From the NCBI RefSeq assembly GCF_000316515.1, contig NC_019675.1, forward strand, positions 1,823,964-1,887,963: a stretch of DNA of 64,000 nt, written 5' to 3'. Under the pieces are notes generated by a model that was not told the DNA's origin, did not search any database, and saw nothing but the letters and a program-made list of their open reading frames with translations. Below are positions 17,840 through 27,399 of this stretch, in pieces; position 1 is the first letter of the stretch; the number at the start of each line of letters is the position of its first letter. The position numbers and the translations under genes were made by a program. This DNA comes from Cyanobium gracile PCC 6307. Its GTDB lineage: Bacteria; Cyanobacteriota; Cyanobacteriia; PCC-6307; Cyanobiaceae.

Positions 17840-18859
17840 TCAGCGCACCGGCGAGATGGCGGTGCGGTGCAGCAGTTCGAGCACCCGCCGGCGGGCATGG
17901 CGGGTGGGCATCAGCCGGGCCAGGGGACGCAGACGGCTGCGGCGCTTCTTGTGGGAGCGCACGCCGAGAAAGATATCGTAGAGGAAGTTGAGGCTGTCGG
18001 CGCGGCTCTCGAACAATCCGAGCCGCTGGGGTGAACCCTTGGCATCGAGAATCGGCTTGGTGGCGTGATACGCCGGCTGGTACTCGAACCAGGGGATCGA
18101 CGGCCAGAGATGGTGAATCAGGTGGTAGTTCTGGCCCATGATCAGCCAGTTCATCAGCCTGCTCGGGTAGACGCGGGCGTTGTGCCAGCGGTTGCGGGAC
18201 TGGAAGGGCCGGTGGGGGAGGTAATCGAAGAACAGACCGAGGGTGACGCCCACCATCAGGGCCGGGGCGAACCAGCAGTTGAAGACGAACGGCAGGAAGT
18301 GATGCCGGGCGGCCGCCACCACGATCAGCACGAAGATGGTGCGGGCCAGGACCCACTCGAACAGTTCATTGTGGCGCCAGAGGCGATGGCGGAAGAAGAA
18401 GACTTCGTGATAGAAGAAGCGCGGCGCGATCAGCCACAGGGGCCCGAAGGTGCTGACGATGTGGTCGGGATCGAGCTTGGGGTCGTTGACGTGGGCGTGG
18501 TGCTGCAGATGCACCCGGGTGAACACCGGGAAACTGAAGCCCAGCAGCAGGGCCGCCCCATGGCCCATCACCGCGTTCCAGATGCGGTTGGGATGGGCGG
18601 CGTTGTGGCAGGCGTCGTGGATGACGGTGCCCTCCAGGTGCAGGGCCAGGAAGCCCAGGGCCAGCAGGGCCGGCAGGGGCCAGCCACCCACGAACCAACC
18701 CCAGATCGTCAGGGCCGCCAGGCCATAGCCCGCCAGGAACAGGCCCACCGTGGGGTTCCAGGCGGCGGGGGGATCCAGGTACTCCCTGGGGACACTGAGC
18801 CGCGGCACGGGCGTGGTCGAAGCCACGGAGGCGGACGTGGGTGCCAGCGTGTCTGTCAT
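17840..18859 (-). CDS. crtR: beta-carotene hydroxylase CrtR
   Basis: A membrane di-iron hydroxylase converting beta-carotene to zeaxanthin. The 339-aa protein has the fatty-acid-desaturase-type His boxes HDACHNAAH, HLQHHAH and NYHLIHHLWP, four membrane helices, and the CrtR signature FFYHEVFFFRHRLWRHNE. It follows the alpha/beta hydrolase gene by about 90 bp on the same strand. Confidence 0.95.
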   Translation of the reverse strand: MTDTLAPTSASVASTTPVPRLSVPREYLDPPAAWNPTVGLFLAGYGLAALTIWGWFVGGWPLPALLALGFLALHLEGTVIHDACHNAAHPNRIWNAVMGHGAALLLGFSFPVFTRVHLQHHAHVNDPKLDPDHIVSTFGPLWLIAPRFFYHEVFFFRHRLWRHNELFEWVLARTIFVLIVVAAARHHFLPFVFNCWFAPALMVGVTLGLFFDYLPHRPFQSRNRWHNARVYPSRLMNWLIMGQNYHLIHHLWPSIPWFEYQPAYHATKPILDAKGSPQRLGLFESRADSLNFLYDIFLGVRSHKKRRSRLRPLARLMPTRHARRRVLELLHRTAISPVR

Positions 18860-18947
18860 GACCTGGGCCAGGTCCGGATCCCCATCGGAGGCCCCAGATT
18901 ACGGAAGACGCCAGGTCGGCGCGACACGGCGGCCCGGGACGGAGCGG

Positions 18948-20498
18948 TCATGGCTGGTTGGGGCCCAGCGGCAGGCTGCGCAGGCTGCCGGTGATGTCCA
19001 CCAGGGGGAACTCGGTGGCTCCCCAGCCATCGGGGGGCAGCAGCGGCGGCGCGTCCGGGCCCGGGGCCACCGCGGCACCGGCGGCGAAGGCACCGTCGGT
19101 CCAGGCGAGCAGCAGCCCCCGCAGGGCGCCGCCGCCGTTAGCGAAGTGGGAGCGCAGGTTGAAGTGGTCGCCATCCTTGGCCAGCACAAGCCGGTGGCCG
19201 CCGCCGGCGTTGCGCGCCTCCATCGCCATGGGGCGCAGCGCCTCAGGGCCAGAGGGCACCACCCAGTCGCGGCTGCCGCTCACCAGCAGCACCCGGCCGC
19301 CCATGGCCCTGGCTGAACCCTGATCGAACAGCAGCGACATCGGCGGACTGACCGCCACCACCGCCTTGACCCGGGGGTCGGCCAGGCCGGCCTGGTCGGC
19401 GGAGCTGAGGAAACTGCACTGCAGCACCCAGCTGACATTGCGGGCCGGATTGGTGACGTCGTCGCAGAAGCGCTTGAGCAGGGCCGCACTGGGCCGGGCC
19501 CCGGCCAGCTGCAGCACCGTGGTGGCGCCGTAGGACTGGCCCATGGCCACGACGGCGTCGGTGCGGAGCCCCGCCGGCAACCCCAGGCTGCCGGCCGCGG
19601 CCGCATCGATGGCCGAGGTCATGTCCATGGGCCGCAACCGCAGATCCTCCGGCTTGGGGGGCGGCACCTGGCCGGAGAGCATGGCCTGCTGCTGCGACCT
19701 GTCGCTGCCGGGGTGGCGGGGCAGCAGCACGGTGTAGCCGTGGCTGGCCAGGTGCCGGCCCCAGCCCTCGAAGCTTTCGGGATCGTCCCAGAGGCCGTGG
19801 GAAATCAGCACCAGCCGGCCATTGGAGCCGGTTTCCGGCTGGATCGTGACCACCTGCAGGGGCTTGGGGCGGTGGGTGACGGGGATCGCCAGCTCCTGAC
19901 GCTTCACCGCCAGGGAGCCGGCCTGGCTGAGGGCCGGGCTGATTCCGGCGGCGGGCAGGGAGGCCACCAGCTGGTTGCCCAGGCGCTGCTGGCGGGTGAG
20001 TCGATCGATGGCGAAGACCACCCGCTGCAGATCCACCGTGGCGCTCTGGCCGGGCAGGGCCTCGAGCACCTCCAGCAGGTTCAGGCTGCCCTTGGCCTGG
20101 CTGCTCTCCAGGGAGGCCGCCAGCTGGCTGGAGTCGAGCGGCTGGCGCACCCCCTCGACCAGCACCACCGACGAGATCAGCAGCAGCACCTGGTTGACCA
20201 GGGGTGAACCCACCGACTGCTCGGCGAGAGCCTTGAGCGGCAGGGGCAGGGGCGTCTGGAAGGCCTCCACCAGCCGGCGGCCGATGGCGCCGTTGGTGGC
20301 CCGGTCCAGCTCCGCGAGGTCACTGTTGCCGGAGAGCAGGCTGCGCTGATCCCTCAGCTCGCGGATCTGGACCGTGAACGCCGTCTCGAGCAGGGGCAGG
20401 GTGAGCTGGATCTCCTCCAGCGCCCGGACGGGAGCCGCCGCCAGCAGCGGTCCCACGCCCAAAAGCAGCGCCGTGAGCTGGCGGAGAGGGCTCGTCAT
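18948..20498 (-). CDS. secreted alpha/beta hydrolase with DUF1400-type N-terminus
   Basis: The 516-aa protein starts MTSPLRQLTALLLGVGPLLA with a signal peptide ending near APVRA. An N-terminal helical region (about 28-190, EEIQLTLPLLETAFTVQIREL) resembles DUF1400. The hydrolase domain follows with LVLISHGLWDDPESF, the nucleophile elbow VAMGQSYGATT, an Asp in SGSRDWVVPSGPE and the catalytic His in AKDGDHFNLRSHF. It is likely periplasmic; the ester substrate is unknown. A 16-bp palindrome lies just before the start. Confidence 0.82.
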   Translation of the reverse strand: MTSPLRQLTALLLGVGPLLAAAPVRALEEIQLTLPLLETAFTVQIRELRDQRSLLSGNSDLAELDRATNGAIGRRLVEAFQTPLPLPLKALAEQSVGSPLVNQVLLLISSVVLVEGVRQPLDSSQLAASLESSQAKGSLNLLEVLEALPGQSATVDLQRVVFAIDRLTRQQRLGNQLVASLPAAGISPALSQAGSLAVKRQELAIPVTHRPKPLQVVTIQPETGSNGRLVLISHGLWDDPESFEGWGRHLASHGYTVLLPRHPGSDRSQQQAMLSGQVPPPKPEDLRLRPMDMTSAIDAAAAGSLGLPAGLRTDAVVAMGQSYGATTVLQLAGARPSAALLKRFCDDVTNPARNVSWVLQCSFLSSADQAGLADPRVKAVVAVSPPMSLLFDQGSARAMGGRVLLVSGSRDWVVPSGPEALRPMAMEARNAGGGHRLVLAKDGDHFNLRSHFANGGGALRGLLLAWTDGAFAAGAAVAPGPDAPPLLPPDGWGATEFPLVDITGSLRSLPLGPNQP

Positions 20499-20505
20499 GC
20501 AGGCA

Positions 20506-20521
20506 TTCCCATTAATGGGAA
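20506..20521. promoter_or_regulatory. 16-bp perfect palindrome upstream of the hydrolase gene
   Basis: TTCCCATTAATGGGAA is a perfect palindrome centred about 15 bp before the hydrolase ATG and about 60 bp downstream of the tRNA-Leu. It has the form of a dimeric regulator operator or a small hairpin masking translation; neither role can be shown. Confidence 0.35.
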
Positions 20522-20575
20522 GCGTAGGTGCGCCCTCGAAGCCGCACCTCGGGGCGGGCCCGGATCCGTCAGGGA

Positions 20576-20657
<82 letters not shown>

Positions 20658-20751
20658 CTGGCTGGACTTTAGACAGGCCGGCCGGTGCGATCCGTCGGCG
20701 GCGGCGCCCCGGTGGTCACCGCCCAGAATGGGACCAGACGTCGCCCCGGCC

Positions 20752-21423
20752 ATGCTTGCCACCCTCGGAGGCTTCCTGGCCCTGCTGCTCGGCACGCTGC
20801 TGCTGCTGCTGCCCCTGCTGGCCTCGGAGCTGAGCCGGGCCAGGGATTCGGTGTGGGGGGCGCTGGTGCTGCTGCTGGGCCTGGTGCTCGTCACCAGCGC
20901 CGAGCGGCTCACCGGTGCGCCGATGCTGGCGGTGCTCTGCGGCGGCCTGCTGATCGGCCGGCTCGGGGTGGAGGTGGGCCAGGCCCGCTGGCGCCTGCTC
21001 AGTGACGAGGAACGCCAGCGGCTCTGGTCGTGGGAGCGCTGGCGGACCAGCCTCAGCCAGGTCGGGGCCTCCCTGGCGCGGCTGCTGCAGCTGGCCGGGG
21101 GCCTGGCCAGCGGCCTGGGGGCCTGGCTGGCGGAACGGCGCGCCGCGCGCCCCGCCAGCACCAAGAAGTGGGTGCGGCCCGAGGCGGACGCTGCCGCCCC
21201 AGCAGCGGCACCCGAGGCAGCCGAGGTGGTCGAGGCCGAGGCGGAGACGGCCGAGGCGAGCGGCGATGGGCCCCTGGTGGTCAGCGACTTCGAGGCGATC
21301 GACGCCCTGCTGGAGCAGGCCATCCCGGAGGCCCCGCCGGATGCTGCGCCGGAGGCAACGCCGGAAGCCCCGCCCGAGCCGGTGACGCCGCTGCCGGAGG
21401 AGGGTCTCGGCGAGGCGGGATAA
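20752..21423 (+). CDS. Ycf66 family protein
   Basis: The 223-aa protein starts MLATLGGFLALLLGTLLLLL with three closely spaced membrane helices (to about residue 75). The pattern ELSRARDSVWGALVLLLG, then GAPMLAVLCGGLLIGRLGVE and QARW, is Ycf66-like. The C-terminal half is Ala/Glu/Pro-rich and disordered. Another ATG at 20728 is possible. Function unknown. It ends 25 bp before ileS and probably shares its transcript. Confidence 0.7.
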   Translation: MLATLGGFLALLLGTLLLLLPLLASELSRARDSVWGALVLLLGLVLVTSAERLTGAPMLAVLCGGLLIGRLGVEVGQARWRLLSDEERQRLWSWERWRTSLSQVGASLARLLQLAGGLASGLGAWLAERRAARPASTKKWVRPEADAAAPAAAPEAAEVVEAEAETAEASGDGPLVVSDFEAIDALLEQAIPEAPPDAAPEATPEAPPEPVTPLPEEGLGEAG

Positions 21424-21448
21424 TCCAGCCTTCTCGCGCCCCGGCGAC

Positions 21449-24400
21449 GTGACGGCAAGCCCGGCGTCCTACAAGGACACGCTCAACCTGCTGCAGACGC
21501 CCTTCGCGATGCGGGCGAACGCCCGGGTGCGGGAGCCGGAACTGCAGGCCTTCTGGAAAGAGCAGGATCTCTATGGACGGTTGAGCCGCAGCAACCCGGG
21601 GGCGCCCTTCACCCTGCATGACGGCCCGCCCTACGCCAACGGCGCCCTGCACGTGGGCCACGCCCTCAACAAGATCCTCAAGGACATCATCAACAAGCAC
21701 GCCCTGCTGCAGGGGAGGCGGGCCCGGTTCGTGCCGGGCTGGGACTGCCATGGCCTGCCGATCGAGCTGAAGGTGCTGCAGGGCCTGGGCGGCGAGGAGC
21801 GACGCGGGCTCACCCCCATCGACCTGCGACGCCGGGCCCATGCCTACGCCCTCGAGCAGGTGGAGGCCCAGAGGAGCGGCTTCCGGCGCTGGGGCATCTG
21901 GGCCGACTGGGACGAGCCCTACCTCACCCTGCAGAAGTCCTACGAGGCGGCCCAGATCGGCGTCTTCGGAAAGATGGTGCTGGCGGGCCACATCTACCGG
22001 GGCCTCAAGCCGGTGCACTGGAGCCCCAGCTCCCGCACCGCCCTGGCCGAGGCCGAGCTGGAGTACCCCGACGGGCACACCTCCCCCAGCGTCTACGTGG
22101 CCTTCCCGGTGGTGGACCTGCCGGCGCCGCTGGCCGGGCTGCTGGCAGACGCCGGCATCGCCGGACCCACCGATGCGGCCCACCGGGAGCAGCTGTTCGT
22201 GGCGATCTGGACCACCACCCCCTGGACCCTGCCGGCCAACCTGGCGGTGTCGGTGAATGGCCAGCTGGACTACGCCATCTGCCGCGACGGCACCACCAAC
22301 GGCGGCACGCCCCGCTACCTGGTGGTGGCCGCCCAGCTGGTGGATCAGCTGCGCACCAGCCTGGAGCGCCCGCTCGAGCCCCTGCTCACCCTCAAGGGGG
22401 CCCAGCTGGAGGGCATCCAGTACCGCCATCCGCTCCTGGATCGCACCAGCCCGGTGGTGATCGGCGGTGACTACATCACCACCGAGACCGGCACCGGCCT
22501 GGTGCACACGGCCCCGGGCCACGGCGTCGACGACTTCCACACCGGCAACAAGTACGGCCTGCCGGTGCTCTGCCCGGTGGATGAGGCCGGCACCCTCACC
22601 GCCGAGGCGGGCCCCTTCGCCGGGCTGAACGTGCTCAAGGACGCCAACCCGGCGATCATCACCGCCCTTCGGGACGCCGGCCTGCTGCTGGCCGAGCAGC
22701 GCTACGAGCACCGCTATCCCTACGACTGGCGCACCAAGAAGCCCACCATCTTCCGGGCCACCGAACAGTGGTTCGCCTCCGTCGACGGCTTCCGCGCCCA
22801 GGCCCTGGAGGCGATCGCGGTGGTGGAGTGGCTGCCCGCCAGCGGCCGCAACCGCATCGAGGCGATGGTGCGGGACCGGGGCGACTGGTGCATCTCCCGC
22901 CAGCGCTCCTGGGGGGTGCCGATCCCGGTCTTTTATCACCGCGAGACGGGCGAGGTGCTGCTCAATGCCGACACCCTGGCCCACGCCGAGGCCCTGATCG
23001 CCGAGCACGGCGCCGATGTCTGGTGGGAGCGGGACGAGGCGGGCCTGCTGCCGCCGGCCTGGGCCGACCAGGCCGACCAGTGGCGCAAGGGCACCGACAC
23101 GATGGATGTCTGGTTCGACTCGGGCTCCTCCTGGGCCGCCGTGCTGCAAAGCCGGGGACTGGGCTACCCCGCCGATCTCTATCTGGAGGGCTCCGACCAG
23201 CACCGTGGCTGGTTCCAGAGCAGCCTGCTCACCTCGGTGGCCGTGAACGGCCATGCCCCCTACCGCCGTGTGCTCACCCACGGCTTCACCCTCGATGAGA
23301 AGGGCCGCAAGATGAGCAAGTCGCTGGGCAACGTGGTGGACCCTGTTGTTCTGGTGGAGGGCGGCAAGAACGAGAAGCAGGAGCCGCCCTACGGCGCCGA
23401 CGTGCTGCGGCTGTGGGTGAGCTCGGTGGATTATTCCGCCGACGTGCCGCTGGGGCCCGGGATCGTCAAACAGCTGGCGGATGTGTACCGCAAGGTGCGC
23501 AACACGGCCCGCTATCTGCTGGGCAACCTGCACGATTTCGTGCCCGCCGAGCATGCCGTGGCGATCGAGGACCTGCCCCTGCTGGATCGCTGGATGCTGC
23601 AGCGCACCGCCAGCCTGATCGAGGCGGTGAACGCCGACTTCGAGCGCTACGAGTTCTACCGCTTCTTCCAGGCCCTGCAGAACTTCTGCGTGGTGGATCT
23701 CTCCAACGTCTATCTCGACATCGCCAAGGACCGCCTCTACGTGAGTGCGGCCGGCGACGTCCGGCGACGCAGCTGCCAGACGGTGCTGCACCTGGTGGTG
23801 GAGCGGCTGGCGGGGCTGATCGCGCCGGTGCTCTGCCACATGGCCGAGGACATCTGGCAGAACCTGCCCTATCCGGTGGCCGAGGCCTCGGTGTTCGAGC
23901 GGGGCTGGCCCACGGTGCCGGAGAGCTGGGCTGCCCCGGAGCTGCTGGCGCCGATGCAGCGGATCCTCGAATTGCGCGCCCAGGTGAACCGGCTGCTGGA
24001 GGGCTGCCGCGGCCGGGGGGAACTGGGCGCTTCCCTCGAGGCCCAGGTGCAGCTGGAGTTGCTAAAGCCGACCTCGGACACCGCGGCGGACGCGGCGCCG
24101 GAGGCGACGTCCCTGCCGGAGGCCCTGGCCCTGGTGGAGGCCAGCCCCCATCCGGAGGTCGACAACCTGGCCGACTGGCTGCTGGTCTCGGCCCTGCGGG
24201 TCGGCGGGTCTCCGCCGGCGGAGGCCCTCCTGGCGGAAACCGAGGAGGAGGGGGTGCGGGTGCGGATCGCGCGGGCCGCGGGGACGAAGTGCGAGCGCTG
24301 CTGGCACCACGAAAGCGACATCGGCCAGCACCCGGACCATCCCAGCCTGTGTGGGCGCTGCGTGGAGGTGCTCCAGCGCCAGGGGGCGGGGCCCGCCTGA
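21449..24400 (+). CDS. ileS: isoleucyl-tRNA synthetase
   Basis: Class I aminoacyl-tRNA synthetase, 983 aa, GTG start. HIGH motif LHVGH (68-72), editing-domain signature TTPWTLPAN, catalytic WDCHGLPIELKV, and KMSKSLGN near residue 622. The C-terminal zinc ribbon has CERCWHHESDIG and CGRC. Length and order are those of bacterial type IleRS. Confidence 0.97.
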   Translation: MTASPASYKDTLNLLQTPFAMRANARVREPELQAFWKEQDLYGRLSRSNPGAPFTLHDGPPYANGALHVGHALNKILKDIINKHALLQGRRARFVPGWDCHGLPIELKVLQGLGGEERRGLTPIDLRRRAHAYALEQVEAQRSGFRRWGIWADWDEPYLTLQKSYEAAQIGVFGKMVLAGHIYRGLKPVHWSPSSRTALAEAELEYPDGHTSPSVYVAFPVVDLPAPLAGLLADAGIAGPTDAAHREQLFVAIWTTTPWTLPANLAVSVNGQLDYAICRDGTTNGGTPRYLVVAAQLVDQLRTSLERPLEPLLTLKGAQLEGIQYRHPLLDRTSPVVIGGDYITTETGTGLVHTAPGHGVDDFHTGNKYGLPVLCPVDEAGTLTAEAGPFAGLNVLKDANPAIITALRDAGLLLAEQRYEHRYPYDWRTKKPTIFRATEQWFASVDGFRAQALEAIAVVEWLPASGRNRIEAMVRDRGDWCISRQRSWGVPIPVFYHRETGEVLLNADTLAHAEALIAEHGADVWWERDEAGLLPPAWADQADQWRKGTDTMDVWFDSGSSWAAVLQSRGLGYPADLYLEGSDQHRGWFQSSLLTSVAVNGHAPYRRVLTHGFTLDEKGRKMSKSLGNVVDPVVLVEGGKNEKQEPPYGADVLRLWVSSVDYSADVPLGPGIVKQLADVYRKVRNTARYLLGNLHDFVPAEHAVAIEDLPLLDRWMLQRTASLIEAVNADFERYEFYRFFQALQNFCVVDLSNVYLDIAKDRLYVSAAGDVRRRSCQTVLHLVVERLAGLIAPVLCHMAEDIWQNLPYPVAEASVFERGWPTVPESWAAPELLAPMQRILELRAQVNRLLEGCRGRGELGASLEAQVQLELLKPTSDTAADAAPEATSLPEALALVEASPHPEVDNLADWLLVSALRVGGSPPAEALLAETEEEGVRVRIARAAGTKCERCWHHESDIGQHPDHPSLCGRCVEVLQRQGAGPA

Positions 24401-24425
24401 TCTGGACTGATCCGCCGGGATCGGT

Positions 24426-26213
24426 TCAGACCAACCCGAAGGGACTGAGCACTTTCCGGGCCGCCAGCTTGAGCGGCAGGGGAATGCCCCGCCGGGGGAT
24501 CTTGCGCACCACGCGGGCAGCCAGCCGGCGCGATCGCACGGCGAGGGAATGGGATTCCAGCAGGGGATAGGGGGCGCGCTCCCGCAGCAGCTCGATCAGC
24601 CAGGCCGCCGCCGCCGGATCCTGCGAGCCCGGCGCCAGGGCTGCCTCGGCCAGGCGGATCCGCTCGGCGAACTCCGCCACCATGGCGCGGTAGCCGCAGG
24701 CCTCGGCGACGGGCCCGTGGGCGGTGTGAACCCGGGCGAAATGCCGGAGTGATTTGCGCTCCAGCAGGGCGGCGTGGTCGAGGAGATCCTCGATGTCGTT
24801 GGCGATCCGCACGACGCTGGCCTGGGCGCTGACGATGGGCAGTTCCGCTATCACCGGCGGGGGACCCTGGGGATCGGCGGGGCCTGCGGCACTGGCCGCG
24901 CCGTAGGCATGGGCGATCGCCTCCACCTTGCGGCCCACCAGGTCCCGCAGCAGGGCCCGGTTCCGCTCGGTGGGGGTCAGATGCCGGCCGGAGCTGGTGT
25001 TGGGCATGTAAACGGCATGCAGCAGGGAGGCCTTGACAAGATCGAAGGGGGCACCGTGCACGACCAGGACGCTGGCGGTGCGCACGAGATGCTCCTGGAA
25101 GGTTTTCTTCGAGCCCCGGAAGGAGCCGCCGTGCAGCTCGGCGGCGACATCGAACGCCCTGTTCAGTGCAGCGATCTCCTGGGGGGAATGGCCCTGGGCC
25201 AGGCACTGCCGCACCAGCCGGGGAAAGGAATGCACATAGGGATAGGCGTGGTTGTCCACAGCCTCGGCCGCCGCCGCCGCGGTCTCCCGGGTGCGGGGAT
25301 GGACCTGCTCCAGGTTGCCGATCTGGTGGTTGAGGAAGGAGGTGATGTTCTGGCTCTGGCGGGAGCGCACCTTCCATTTCCTGGAGAGGTGGGCCAAGTC
25401 CCGGGCCGCCACCTCATGGCTCCAGCGCCTGCGATAGGGCTCGATGTCGCAGAGCCAGAAGGGGGATTGCTCGTTGGCGTAGACGTAGCTGACGATGGAC
25501 CTTGGCTCGAAGACGACCCGGTAGTTCGCCTGCCTGGCCATCATGGCGATGTCGATGTGCTCGTTGACCTGCAGGTAGGCCTCATCGAGGGGGCCCACGT
25601 CCTGGAGCATCTTCATGCTGAGCAGCATGCAGTGAAATTCGCCGAAATCGGAGTCACCCCCCTTCAAGGAGCCAGCGATGCGAGAGGCAGAAGCGTTGGC
25701 GAACAGATGCTCTTCGTTGTATTCGATCTCGCCGTCTTTCTCGGAGAAATGGTTCTTCCCGCCGGCCATGTGGATGCGATCCGCCGCGAACTCACCCATC
25801 AGGTAGAGGGGGAACACGATGCCCGCTCCCGTGCGCTCCGCCGTGGTCACCAGGGTCTCGATCCAGCCCCGGGTGACGAGCACATCATTGTCGATGAAAC
25901 ACACATACCTGGTCGTCACCGCCTGCAGCGCCTGATTGCGCAGCTGGTTGGGGGTGCCGGGTGCCGCCGGGAACAGCGTCAGCTCGCCGCGGGCCTCGGC
26001 CGCCTCCAGCTCCCGGCGCACCGAGGGCGGGGACTGGCTGTCGAGGTAGTGGAGCGCGAAGGGGTAATCCCGGTGCTCCAGGATCGAACGCAGAGAGCGA
26101 GAGGCAAGGCTGTACCGCTCGCGGAACACCACGACGACCGTGACCAGGGGGAGGACCGGGGGGGCGCCCGGGCTGGCCTGGCTGACGACTCCGCGTGCGG
26201 GGGCGGTCATCAA
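24426..26213 (-). CDS. GT2 glycosyltransferase fused to an HD/DUF6817-like domain
   Basis: 595 aa. Residues ~22-300 form a family 2 glycosyltransferase: LVTVVVVFRERYSLASRSLR, the DxD-type loop CFIDNDVLVT, then EFHCMLLSMKMLQDVGPLDE and a histidine-rich acceptor region. The C-terminal half (~350-590) has FQEHLVRTASVLVVHGAPFD, ASLLHAVYMPNTSSG and an RIANDIEDLLDHAALL stretch, resembling the HD-like DUF6817 fold. The gene probably acts on surface polysaccharide. It is convergent with ileS. The fusion is unusual to me. Confidence 0.72.
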   Translation of the reverse strand: MMTAPARGVVSQASPGAPPVLPLVTVVVVFRERYSLASRSLRSILEHRDYPFALHYLDSQSPPSVRRELEAAEARGELTLFPAAPGTPNQLRNQALQAVTTRYVCFIDNDVLVTRGWIETLVTTAERTGAGIVFPLYLMGEFAADRIHMAGGKNHFSEKDGEIEYNEEHLFANASASRIAGSLKGGDSDFGEFHCMLLSMKMLQDVGPLDEAYLQVNEHIDIAMMARQANYRVVFEPRSIVSYVYANEQSPFWLCDIEPYRRRWSHEVAARDLAHLSRKWKVRSRQSQNITSFLNHQIGNLEQVHPRTRETAAAAAEAVDNHAYPYVHSFPRLVRQCLAQGHSPQEIAALNRAFDVAAELHGGSFRGSKKTFQEHLVRTASVLVVHGAPFDLVKASLLHAVYMPNTSSGRHLTPTERNRALLRDLVGRKVEAIAHAYGAASAAGPADPQGPPPVIAELPIVSAQASVVRIANDIEDLLDHAALLERKSLRHFARVHTAHGPVAEACGYRAMVAEFAERIRLAEAALAPGSQDPAAAAWLIELLRERAPYPLLESHSLAVRSRRLAARVVRKIPRRGIPLPLKLAARKVLSPFGLV

Positions 26214-26500
26214 TGGCCTGTCGGCAATTGGCTGTCAACTTTAACATTATTGTCCAAGATCCATTCCCGCCCGCCGGATCTCGCGCCGGCTTCCGCGTCG
26301 CCTCGATGCATGGCCAACCCCCACTGACAGGGTGAATGGAATGCACCTGTCTCTGTGGTCAATCTCGATCGCCCGCCGCAGCGATGGGTCAGCGCCCGCA
26401 GGCAACGGGAATGGGCAGGATTCAGGCAGGCGCGTCGCTCTCAGGCCTGGCATCGCCTCCCCGCCCCGGTGGAGGATCGGTGCACGGATTTCCCACGGGA
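26214..26500. other. intergenic region, no convincing gene
   Basis: A short AT-rich stretch (26225-26260) next to the glycosyltransferase start may carry its promoter. Further right, a plus-strand reading from 26355 begins VVNLDRPPQRWVSARRQREW, reminiscent of a family-25 glycosyltransferase N-terminus, but it soon degrades and runs antisense into the TIR-like gene. I regard it at most as a decayed fragment. Confidence 0.3.
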
Positions 26501-27286
26501 TCAGGCGGAACGTCCGCCTGGTGTGGCTAGAGGAGCGCTTCGGCACGGAGATTCAACCCCGCCCGGAGGCGGCGCCGGCCTGAGGGCGCCCTGGACAGGC
26601 CTGGGCCGTTCGCCGAAGGGGGGAACCAGGCGGGCTCCGAGGCTGAAGGCCCCCGCCAGCAGGCCGGCCAGGCCGATCGCCACACTCCACAACTGGACCG
26701 GCCGGAGGGCACCGACCAGATCGAGCATGGAGAGTTCCGCCGGGTTCAGCCCCCGCAGCGCTGGCGGCGACGGTGACGGGGACCCGGCCCCAGGCTCCAG
26801 CGCCAGCACCTTCTCCTTCCAGTCGGCGAGAACGCCGTTGAATTCGTTGGAGACCAGCGCCGTCTCGGCCAGAGGAAGTTTCTGCACGTACCAGTCGTAA
26901 CCCGGCTCCAGCAATCCCTCCGCCTTCAGACCGTCTTCGACGATCACAAGCAGCGGCAGATGCTTGGTGTAGGCCATCGCCGCTTCGATGTGATTCCACG
27001 GCGTCGGCAGCCTCGTGTCTGCCAGATTCACCTGACGCGGACCGCCGCGCTTATCGAGACCGGAGGGGAAGTAGGAGCGCTCGAGGGCGATGACGACGAT
27101 GCCGGAACACTTCTCCATCAGTTCGGTGATGGCCTTCAGCGGTGCATCGGCGCTGAAGGTGTTGCGGCCGACGGTTTTGGGGATCAGGGATTCACTGCGC
27201 AGGCGATCCTCAATCGATCGCACGAAGGCTTCCTGCTCCGCCGTGGCGGTGGCACCCACACTCACGAAGATGAGTTTCTCCTCCAT
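26501..27286 (-). CDS. TIR-like domain protein with C-terminal membrane anchor
   Basis: The 261-aa protein starts MEEKLIFVSVGATATAEQEA. Residues 1-165 look like a Rossmann-type TIR-like / deoxyribosyltransferase-like domain: a first strand, RNTFSADAPLKAITELMEKC, VVIALERSYFP, and PWNHIEAAMAYTKHLPLLVI with a Glu in the usual catalytic position. The single hydrophobic helix VQLWSVAIGLAGLLAGAFSL lies at about 200-220, followed by a Pro-rich tail. Such architecture occurs in bacterial immune effectors, but no partner gene is adjacent. Function is inferred, not shown. Confidence 0.55.
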   Translation of the reverse strand: MEEKLIFVSVGATATAEQEAFVRSIEDRLRSESLIPKTVGRNTFSADAPLKAITELMEKCSGIVVIALERSYFPSGLDKRGGPRQVNLADTRLPTPWNHIEAAMAYTKHLPLLVIVEDGLKAEGLLEPGYDWYVQKLPLAETALVSNEFNGVLADWKEKVLALEPGAGSPSPSPPALRGLNPAELSMLDLVGALRPVQLWSVAIGLAGLLAGAFSLGARLVPPFGERPRPVQGALRPAPPPGGVESPCRSAPLATPGGRSA

Positions 27287-27399
27287 CCCACGCCACAACT
27301 CTCTGATCGGAGCCTAACGATGCCCCCTCCGGCGCGCCCGCGCCGATGGGGCCGCCTGCCCATGAATCGATCAGCCTGGGGAGATCCGGGCCTGCGCCG

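Noticed and set aside
21281-23839. 852-codon open frame antisense to ileS
   Set aside because: It is an artefact of the high third-position GC content of ileS; the composition is His/Gly/Gln-rich without motifs.
26355-26900. 181-codon frame beginning VVNLDRPPQRW like a family-25 glycosyltransferase
   Set aside because: Only the first ~20 residues look meaningful; the rest is antisense to the TIR-like gene and shows no glycosyltransferase motif.
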